Part shown: positions 56,010 through 64,000 of the stretch, piece after piece
Layout of the letters: each line of letters begins with the position of its first letter
Position numbering within the stretch: the first letter of the stretch is position 1
Assembly: GCA_963575745.1 (NCBI GenBank)
Contig: CAUYUJ010015290.1
Coordinates: 278,456 to 342,455, forward strand
Length of the DNA stretch: 64,000 bases
DNA from: Prorocentrum cordatum
Lineage: Eukaryota; Sar; Dinophyceae; Prorocentrales; Prorocentraceae
Direction: 5' to 3'
Notes under the pieces: model-generated
Seen by the model: the letters and a program-made list of their open reading frames with translations, nothing else
Databases searched by the model: none
Told to the model about the DNA's origin: nothing
Program-made: the position numbers and the translations under genes

Positions 56010-57040
56010 GGCGAGGCCCGGGCCTCTTTCCAGATCTTCGAGGACGGGCGTTCTGCGATCCCGGCGGTTTCCCTCGCTTCCGGCCTCTTGGGCCCGTGAT
56101 CGGGCCGTGGGGACATCAGAATCAATTGGGTCTGGGATGGAAAACGTACCCCCTTGGGGAAATGGTCAGACCTTGGAAGGCCGCGGAATGGAACAAACAT
56201 GTCGGCAGATGGGGACCTCTTCGCGTTGCGACAGCAATCACGACGGGAGGGTTTAATACATTTCCCCCTCCCTGGTGTCTCTTACAGGTCCCTGGGGCCA
56301 TAAGAGACTGCTCAGGACGAAAAGTCGTCACCTGGGCAGGGATCTACATACAGCAAATGGGAACCACATGGTCGAAAAATCAAGACGTTGGAGGTCTGGG
56401 AACGGGGGGAACTCAGTGGGGGGACTGGCTCAGGGGGAAAGCTCTGAGATCCTGGAGTCGCCTTTTTTTGTGCAAAAAATGCACTGCGCGTTTTCACCCA
56501 GATTCGGGCCCAGAGGCCCTCGCATATCGATCTGGCTCGACAGGTGCAGCAGCAAGATGGAATATTGTGCTCCAATTCTTTAATGTTACAGGACCCCCTA
56601 AACACTCAAACGATCCTTGCACTTCGGGATTCGCATGTCTCTTCCAAGGAACTGGGCCTGCTGGCCGGTCTGGCGGTTCCGTGCTCGCCGTCGCCGCCTG
56701 GACCTGCGAGCCCGTCTGGCGGCTACGTGCTTGCTGTCGCCGCCTCGTCGCCGCCCCGTCGCCGCCTAGATCGCACCACGTATATTTTCTCTTCTAAAGC
56801 GAATTCGGATCTCCCTCTCCCTCCAAGGTTCTTATTCTATCGGGGGGATGTGCAAGTTACATGGGAGATTGCCCCATCATCCTCTTGTTTCAAAGATTCC
56901 CCTCCCGAAGATTCATACCATCTCAACCAGGCGGATATGCCCTCCCTTTCCCCTCATCGCATCCTTGACAAATACTACTGTGGGCGCACGCTCGCTTATC
57001 AAAATTCGTATGTGTTCAGAAACCCCTTGCAACATATGTG
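56010..57040. other. No exon recognised
   Basis: Upstream of the first identified gene Y exon. It contains G/C runs, a piece related to the 22.7-kb repeat (56630-56800), and long frames of unnatural composition. A missing 5' exon of gene Y could be here but I cannot point to one. Confidence 0.4.
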
Positions 57041-57970
57041 ACAAAATCCATACGCGCGCGGCGTCGCGCGCGCATGTCGCAATTATCAGAACACTCGGGT
57101 TTTGTACGGGTTTCCAGATCGAGGTTCCCACGCACATATAAACATATAAAGAACCTATGGTTTTGCACCACTGTGTTTCAAGAAGGTCTGGGCGCGCGCT
57201 CTTGCGACAGCTCACGCAAACCATGGTCTTTCTTTCTTAGAAAACAAGACATATTTGCATACGTGCGACCAAGCGGGTCTCTCGCGCGCGCATGTCGAAA
57301 CCATTCGAACGCCCTTGCGCGCTTGCTGGGGAAGGGGGCACGATGCCTGTCAAAAAATACGCTGCGGACCACCCGCGCCCGTCGGCCGCGCGCGAACGTC
57401 GAAAAACGTCTAGCAATTCCATCGCTGACGCGTGGATACAATCATCGTCGTCGGCGCGATCAGCACCAGCGCAGTCGTCATCGTCATCGCCGCCACAAGC
57501 ATCGCCAATCTCATCATCGTTTCTGCCGTTGTCGACGTCGCCATGGCACCGCGCCCGCCCGAGTCACCGACACGCGCCGAGGTGCCCGCGTCAGCGCGGC
57601 CTGCGAAACGCGCCGCGAAGTCCCCAGCGGTCAACGCCACTGCGGCCGCGTCGGTCGCGCCAGACTAGCTGGCTGCTGTGCGCGCGAGCCTGCGCGCGCT
57701 AGCGCGGCCGCGGCGATGCGCCAGCCAGCGTCAAGCAGTCACCGCAATCGCCGCCGCATGCGTTTTGCATACCATGTTGCGGGTGGGTGGGTGGGATGAT
57801 TGCGCGGATGGGATGATTGCGCGAGTAATGGAATTGACAATTCATTGCGAACAAAATCAATTGCACCGCATAGTCAGCACCACACAGATGACATACCTTA
57901 TCGCGCACCACATATATTGCACAGCATTGCACAGCGTAGATTGCACCACACATTACCCCACCAAGATTGC
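57040..57970 (-). repeat. Diverged B-type repeat, reverse orientation
   Basis: Contains GCGCGCGCATGTCG, AAACCATGG, TTGTACGGGTTTCC, an ATCGTC/GTCGTC stretch (57437-57560) and a CATACCATGTTGCGGGTGGG end. These correspond, in reverse order and orientation, to the tail, (GAC)n core and CCCACCCGCAACTTGGT head of the B unit at 15-20 kb. It is followed by GTGCAATC-like units. Confidence 0.5.
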
Positions 57971-58199
57971 ACAGCGTATGCTGTTAGAAACATGCTGCTT
58001 TGGGCCCGCGCTGGCTAACATGTTCAATGTTGTTTTCAAGCTGTCCCTTTGATGGGTGTTTTGAATAAAGCACTGTGGTCTCCGTCTTTCCATCCTTCCT
58101 TCTTCCTCCTCCTTCCTCCTCCTCCTCCTCCGTCGTGCTCCTGCTCATGCTCCTCCTTCGCCTCCAACAGCTTTCTCCCTTCTCTTCTTCCTGCTGCTA

Positions 58200-60560
58200 G
58201 CCTTGCTTGGGGGGCTGCGAATTGCGATCAGTCGCCCCTTTACGTGGGCCCGTGGCAAGCCCCCTTGGAGTGGTGTCCCACGCAAACCACCATGAGACCT
58301 CGCCATGCATGGCGGGCTGCGATCTGTGGAGCTGTCGCAACTTTCGTGGGCTCCTGTGATGTCGTCCCGGCTGCGATCTGCGAAACTGTCGCCGTCTTAG
58401 CGGGCCCTGGGAGGTCCAGCGGAGTGGTGTCCACGCAAACCGCCATGAGACTTCGCCCTCCCTAGGGGGCTGCGATCAGCCGAACTGTCGCCATTTTCGT
58501 GGTCCTCGGGGGGGGGTCCAGCGGACTGGTGTCCATCATTGGATCTCGCCGCCATTGGGGAACTGCGATCTGCGAGCAATGGTGTCCCGCGCAGGCCACC
58601 GTGAGGCATCGCCGTCCCTAGGGGGCTGCGACCTGCGAGACTGTCACCGCTGTCGTGGGCCCGTGGGGGGTCCAGCGGAATGGTGTCTCGCGCGGACCAC
58701 CATGAGACCTGGCCGCCGGGGCTGCGATCTGCGGAACTGTCGCCACTTTCGTGAGCTTCTGGGAGGTCCCTGGGGGGCTGCGATGTGCGAAACTGTCACC
58801 GCTGTCGTGGGTTCGTGGGAAATCAAACGGACTGGTGTCCCACGCAGGCCACCATGAGACCTCGCCGTCCATTGGCGGGCGGCGATCTGCGAAGCCGTCG
58901 CCATTTTCGTGGGCCCGCGGGAGGTCCAGCAGCGTATTGTCGCGCGCCGATCACCATGCACCCCCGCCGTACGTAGGGGGCTGCGATCTGCGAACCTGTC
59001 ACCCCTTTGATGGCCCCTGGGAGGTCCAGCGGAGCGGAGTGGTGTCACACGCAAGCCACCATGAGACCTCGCCGTCCATGGGTTGGCTGCGATGAGGGAG
59101 CCCGTCGCCACTTTCGTGGGCTCCTGGGAACTCCAGCGAAGTACGTGTCCCACGCAAATCACCATGAGACCTGGCAGTCCCTGGGGGGCTGCGATCTGCG
59201 AAGCTATCGTTATTGTCTTGGGCCCCTGAGGGTCCAGCGGAATGGTGCTCTACGCAGACCACTATGAGACCTCGCCGTCCCTGGGAGGGCTGCCATATGC
59301 AAAACTGTTATCACTTTTCTTGGCTTCGGGGGGGTCCAGCGGATGGGTGTCCCACGCAGGCCACCATCAGACCTCGCCGTCCCTGGGAGGGGCTGCGATG
59401 TGCGTAACTGTCGCCACTCTAGTGGGTTTCAGGGTGGTCCAGCGGAGTGGTGTCTCACGCCGACAACTCTGGAACCTGGCCGTCCCTGGGTGGCTGCAAT
59501 CTGTGGCGCTGGCACCGCTGTCGTGTGCCCGTGGGGGGTCCAGCGGAACGGTGTCCCACGCATAGCACCATGAGACCTCGCCCTCCCTGGGGGGCTGCGA
59601 TCAACCGAACTGCCGCCATTTTCGTGTGCCCCACGCAAACCGCCATACGACCTCGCCGTCCCTGGGCGGGCTGCGATCTGCAAAACTGTCACCGCTTTCC
59701 TTAGCCTCTGGGAGTTCAAGCGGATGGGCGTCCTACGCAAGCCATCATGAGACCTCGCCGTCCCTGGGGGGTTGCGATGTGCGGATCTTTCGCCACTTTC
59801 GTGGGCTTCTGGGAAGTCCTGCGCAATCCCACGCAAACCACCATACGACCTCGCCGTCCCTGGGGGCTCGCGATCTGCGAAACTGTCGCCAATTTCGACG
59901 GCCCGTGGAAGGCCCAGCGGCGTGGTGGCCTACGCAAGCCATGGGACCTTGACGTCCATGCGGGGCTACGATCTGCAAAACTGTTGCCACTTTCGTGAAC
60001 CCCTGGGAGACCCTGCGAAGTGAGGTCCTGTGCAGATCAGAATGAGACCTGGCCGTCCGGGGGGATGCAATTGCGAAGCTGTTGCCATTTTCGTGGATCC
60101 CTGTGGGGCCCTGCAGAGTTACGTCCCGCGCATCTCAGAATGAGACCTCGCTGTCCCTAGCAGTTGCGAATTGCGAAACGGTCGCCACTTCCGTGGGCTC
60201 CTGGGGGGTCCAACGCAATGACTTTCTACGGCGATCCGAATGAAACCTCGCCGTCCCTGGGGGACGCGAACTGCGAAACTGTCGCCACTATCGTGGGCTC
60301 CAGGCCCTGCAGAGTAACGTCGTACCGAATTCAAAAAGAAACCGCGACGTCTCGGGGGGCTGCCAACTGCGAAACTGTCGCCGCGCTGGTGGGCCCTGGG
60401 GGGGCAGCACAATGACGTCCTATGGAAATCAGAATGGGACCTCGCTGTCCCGGGGGGCCGCGAGCTGCGGAACCGTCGTGCCTTTTGTGGGCTCCTGGGG
60501 CCCCCATCGGAGTCGCGTCCTACGCAGATTAGAATGAGACCGAGCCGTCTCTGGGGGCTG
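58200..60560 (+). repeat. ~101-bp satellite, about 22 units
   Basis: Landmark CTGCGATCTGCGAAACTGTC recurs with spacing mostly 97-106 bp (for example 58981, 59087, 59189, 59290, 59393, 59493, 59594), with a few short units (56-77 bp). Each unit also has CGCAGGCCACCATGAGACCT. Divergence rises toward 60.5 kb. Frames on both strands are open over short stretches only. Confidence 0.85.
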
Positions 60561-60564
60561 CGAC

Positions 60565-61645
60565 GGGCTGGCAGAGCACGCGGAGGGGGTCGACGTCTCG
60601 GGCGCAGGGCGGTTCGTCTTTAGCGGGCCGCGGACATCGAGCCCCTTCGATTCCGCAAGCACGGAATGATGCGGATAGGCCTGCAACTCTCCCACGCCAC
60701 GTACTCACGTCGAGCGCTGGCCAGGGCCGGGCCGGACCGTGCACGAGGGCGTGATCGTCGACGCTGGGCATACGGATGCCGACGATATGGACGGGTGATG
60801 ATCGAAGGCTGCTGGCCGACATGGCTGCGCGCCTCCGGACCTTCGGCGCCCGCACGGAGCGTTGCTGCAGGAGTGAGGCTGCAACATTGGCGCGCGAACA
60901 CGGCCTCGCGAAGCTCCTGAATGACTGAAGGCGGCGCCCGCCAGCGGTTGCAACCTCGCTTCTGTGCGTCATCACCAGGCGGCGGCGCCTGCGACTGGCG
61001 GCGACCAGTTCCATCTAGAAAAGCAGGAGCTCACAGAGCGCGCGGCGCTGACCCGTCACATGGCGCGCGACGCTGTTAGATCGCAGATCGCAGCGCGATG
61101 GGGCGCCGCACAAGGCATGGCGCTGTCCTGTGTCCGTGCCGCATCCCCTCTTCGGCTGCCCCTCGACCGTAATGCGATCAGACATTTGCAGCGCTTATTG
61201 CGGGGCGCTGTTCTGCTGTAGCGCGCACAGTGCCGTTCTGCAACGCGATTGTAGCGCGCTGTGCTATCACTCCCACAACTCATTTCTCCAGTTTTCCCTT
61301 CTCCGGTCGTTATTTGTCCTTCGTCTGCTCCTGGTCGCCTCCCTGCCAATCATTCTAGTAGCAAAAAAGGTGCCAAAATGGGGAACATTCGAGTGCGGTC
61401 CGATGTGCTTTGGCGAAGGGTTCAAGGGTACGGTGAGTTCTTCAGTGCTTCCTGTTGTATTGAGCGGTCCTATGTAAGGCTGCCTCATGTTTGCAAAGGG
61501 TTGGAGACGACGTCCCTGGGCAGTCCCACCAGCCCTCTGGGCGTAGGTAGTTAGACGAACTTTGTCTTCTCTGCCAAAGACCCCCCGCCCCCCTGCTCGG
61601 GGGAGGGGTTTACCCCTTTCCCCACCCCCTGCCCTGGGCTTGGGG
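60565..61645. other. No gene assigned
   Basis: Single-copy, GC-rich to 61.2 kb, then less so. A plus-strand frame ending in a stop at 60926-60928 has a natural-looking end, but nothing upstream joins to it. No repeat family is recognised. Confidence 0.4.
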
Positions 61646-61649
61646 GGGC

Positions 61650-62330
61650 GCGGACAGTCGCCCAAGATGGCTCCACGATGGCCTCGGAGACCCCAAGATG
61701 GCCTCCAAGATTGATCAAGATAACAAAATGGCCCAAATATAGCCTCCTACATACCTCCAAGAAGCCCCAAGACAGCTCTCAAACGGTTCCAAGGGCCCCT
61801 CTCCAAAGGCCCCCCCCCCCCCCCAAATAGGCCCCTTGAAAAATCTAAGGGAACTTTTTTTTCTCGCGCCTTTTCGCTTCCGACGGGCTTGTGAAGCCTC
61901 AAGAAGGCCCCAAGACGGCCCAAAAGAGCCCCAAGAGGGGCCCAAGAGGGCCCCCAAGGGGCCCCAAGAGCGCCTTAGGGAGCTTCCGAAGGCACTTGAG
62001 GGCACTCTCCTTTCTGAGCAAAGGGGCCCAAGATCGCCCAAAGAGACGTCCCAGACCCCCCCAAGGAGCCCCAAGACGCCCCAAAATACATCCGAAAAGG
62101 GCTTAAGAGGCAAAGCACAATGTCGCCTTTTTGCTTCAGATGGCCTTCCGAGGCCTCAAAATGGCTCGAACATTGCAGGGTCTTTGCAAGGTCTTTAGAG
62201 TGTCATTGCAAGGCCTTTGTAGGGTCGTTGCAAGGGTCTTTGCCGGGTCTTTGCAAAACAAAACTTTCAATTAGCTTCCAAGAGGCTCGCGGAGCGACAG
62301 TTCCGCGACAGCGACGGTTTCATGGTTGAC
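61650..62330 (+). repeat. Degenerate CCAAGA-type array 5 and GCAAGGTCTTTG units
   Basis: CCAAGATGGCC-like words from 61650 to 62110, then about six ~14-bp GCAAGGTCTTTG units (62165-62260). It lies between genes X and Y. Confidence 0.55.
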
Positions 62331-62865
62331 TCGTCGTTGTCGTCGTCGCCTTCATCGTCGTCTTCTTCTTTCTCCCCCATCCATATACTGGTCCATCCTC
62401 TTCTTCCTTTCCTCCTCCCGTTCTCCTTTCCTCCTTCCTCCTCCCGTTGCCAAAGATAATCTCCCCGCCCCGAGAGGGTTTTCAAGATAACTCCCAGAGG
62501 GACCCCAGCAGACCCCACTGAAACCGCCGCTCCATGGAAATATTCGTTACATAATTCAACGCATGCTCCCACCGTTTCAGCGCCCCCGAAAAACACTCAA
62601 TATGGTTGCTCCGCTGCACGCTTCTACACTTCCCTGTTCAAGGCAACTCGCCGGGCGATCTGTTTCTGGATGAGCCGGTGGGGAAACGCGAAGCGTCAAT
62701 AATTTCATGTCGGGAATAATTTACGTCGAATCGGCGATGCATCGCCGATAGTTCAGCGATAGGCCATCGATCGCGAAAACGTGTGCTACTGCGTGGGGGG
62801 GGTCACGAAGGCCATGGGGGTCGCTGGCCTTGGTGCACGAAGGCTATGGGGGCACAAAGGGCACA

Positions 62866-64000
62866 TCACTGTGCCATTCCCGCTTGGGGTTCGATGTTCT
62901 CCCCCCGGGCCAGTCCCCCCCTCCGTCGGCGCCCCCGATCCTCCAGCACTTCCCGCGTGAGCAGCACCTTCAGACGAAGAGCCAAAAGTTTGGACATACA
63001 CCTCTGGAGGTTGCATGTGGATCTCTCGGATCGGCGCTGGACCCCCATCCCTAGCGCGCGGATCGCGCCGGGGACGGCGCCGGAGGCGCCGCCCCTGGGG
63101 GTCCAGCGTCGACCCAAGAGGTCCGCGCGGACCCCTGAGCATTTGCGTTTGCCGGCACCGACGAAATGGGACTCACGGAAAGGATGGCCACGATGCCCGA
63201 CAGCATGTGTTGTCCCAAACCGGCAATGGCCGCTGTTGGGCAGGTGGCCTCCTGTCTCAAACGGACAACGCCCGCGGCGACGCCGACAGCGAGTCCTGTT
63301 CAAAATGGGCAGGAGCTGCTGTCGGCCTGCTGTCGGCCTTCGTACCCCTTCCAACCCTCCAGATCCCCGAGCCTTGCGGATGAGGTAGCCGGAGAGCGGG
63401 ACCCCCTCCGGCAGCGTGTACGGGAGCTCCTCGCCCCCGCCGCCCTGGGGCGCCCGGCCCGACCCGAAGAGCAGCAATGGCGTGCCCAGCCAGCGCAACA
63501 CCGAGTGCCCCAGCACCACCGTGGCCCAACTCTCCGCCGAAGGACGGGTGCTGCCAAAGGCGTACGTGGCCCAACCCAGACATCCGGCGTCTCGAAAAAG
63601 CGGAGACGAAGGGTTTGCATCGTTTTCGGCCTCAATGAACGATTCGGGATGAAAAACCGGCCCCCTGGGGAAGTCAGTGGTCAAGAGGATGGGGGCCCGT
63701 GTCTCAAGAAAGTCGAAAGGAACCAACGATTACATAAACAGAACAACTCTGAGGTCCGCGCGGAGTTCTCGGATCGGCGCTGGACCCCCCTCCCTGGCGC
63801 GCGGAGCGCGCCAGGGGTGGCGCTGGAGGCGCCGCCACGGCGCCCCAGCGCCGATCCGGGGAATTCGCGCAGACCCCCGAGTTCTCATGCTTGGTTCTGT
63901 TACTGCTCGTGTCCCTGAAAGGTGTCTCCAGGATTCCCGCGGAGGCCAAGGGGGCCTCGCAGAGGGCCCCATTCATCTCTGGCGCCTCGAGCTCTCCGAC
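62866..64000 (-). CDS. Gene X: 3' part of an unrecognised, partly hydrophobic protein, four exons
   Basis: Exons 63914-64000 (continues beyond the window), 63373-63531, 63159-63251 and 62866-62967 (stop TGA at 62866-62868) join in phase 0 throughout and give 146 residues. Donors are GA (63913), GC (63372) and GT (63158); all acceptors are AG. The exon lengths seen (159, 93 and 102) are multiples of three. The protein has hydrophobic runs VLGHSVLRWLGTPLLLFGS and HMLSGIVAILSV, which may be membrane segments, and a basic tail (RGRRRRGG). I do not recognise the family. The GA donor is the weakest boundary. The consistent phases and the terminal stop are the main support. Confidence 0.45.
62968..63158 (-). 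mobile_element. Inverted-repeat intron (introner-like) copy 3
   Basis: 191 bp from GT (63158) to AG (62968). Arms: CTCAGGGGTCCGCGCGGAC near the donor, and CTCTGGAGGTTGCATGTGGA on the other side followed by TCGGATCGGCGCTGGA. The core is GGCGCCGGAGGCGCCGCC. The length is not a multiple of three, so retention would break the frame, and removal joins two open exons in frame to a stop. Confidence 0.62.
63720..63913 (-). mobile_element. Inverted-repeat element (introner-like) copy 4
   Basis: Arms CTCTGAGGTCCGCGCGGA..TCGGATCGGCGCTGG and (reversed) CTCGGGGGTCTGCGCGAA..CGGATCGGCGCTGG, with outer segments TAAACAGAACAA and TAACAGAACCAA. It fills the 5' half of the 382-bp gene X intron 63532-63913 and reaches its donor. 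Confidence 0.6.

Noticed and set aside
55586-56797. 403-codon plus-strand frame
   Set aside because: It overlaps, on the opposite strand, a gene Y exon with recognisable motifs, and its own composition is Arg/Pro/Ala-rich without domains.
60760-60928. Plus-strand exon with an ankyrin-like end (EAATLAREHGLAKLLND)
   Set aside because: Only ~50 codons, no repeat partner and no upstream exon in phase. The similarity is too slight to annotate.

Overview
The window looks like nuclear DNA of a dinoflagellate: gene-poor, GC-rich and mostly repeats. Four things point there. (1) A decayed Ty1/copia-type LTR retrotransposon carries a pol gene of the form I associate with dinoflagellates. (2) Spliced genes can be read only if GT, GC and GA donors are all allowed. 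(3) Some introns are bounded by inverted repeats, as in introner elements. (4) A 12-base exact match to the 3' part of the dinoflagellate trans-spliced leader lies at about 47.23 kb. The genus cannot be told from the sequence.

Layout. 0-5.4 kb: largely single-copy, strongly G+T-skewed DNA with a broken reading frame on the minus strand and a dispersed ~45-bp motif. 5.7-8.6 kb: degenerate low-complexity DNA, a GATGCATCGG-type repeat and the first copy of a ~0.95-kb dispersed repeat (R). 8.65-20.4 kb: a tandem array of ~1.25-1.5-kb units (B), each with a (GAC)n core. The first unit has been split by four copies of one mobile element (U1-U4), and the other units keep the empty sites. 20.5-22.4 kb: two tandem R copies. 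22.6-31.4 kb: a run of composite tandem arrays, each headed by a shared ~150-bp module. 31.7-32.25 kb: CT and GT microsatellites. 32.25-41.3 kb: the copia-type element on the minus strand, with 213-216-bp LTRs about 88% identical. 42.2-44.2, 49-53.4 and 61.65-62.3 kb: CCAAGA-rich arrays. 58.2-60.6 kb: a ~101-bp satellite.

Genes. Two minus-strand genes can be assembled by hand with consistent phase. Gene Y (44.19 to beyond 56.0 kb, at least nine exons, about 543 residues seen) has, in order, the motifs of GT25/PLOD-type glycosyltransferases (the procollagen galactosyltransferase and lysyl-hydroxylase glycosyltransferase fold). Its last two exons are hydrophobic and resemble S26 signal peptidases without the catalytic Ser and His. 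Gene X (62.87 kb to the window end) is the 3' part of a small unrecognised membrane-type protein in four exons. Their introns hold the repeats of this region.

The most striking system is mobile DNA that leaves clear tracks: the U elements with their empty sites, and the inverted-repeat introns whose removal restores open frames ending in stop codons. All motif and alignment statements are read by eye; no search was run.
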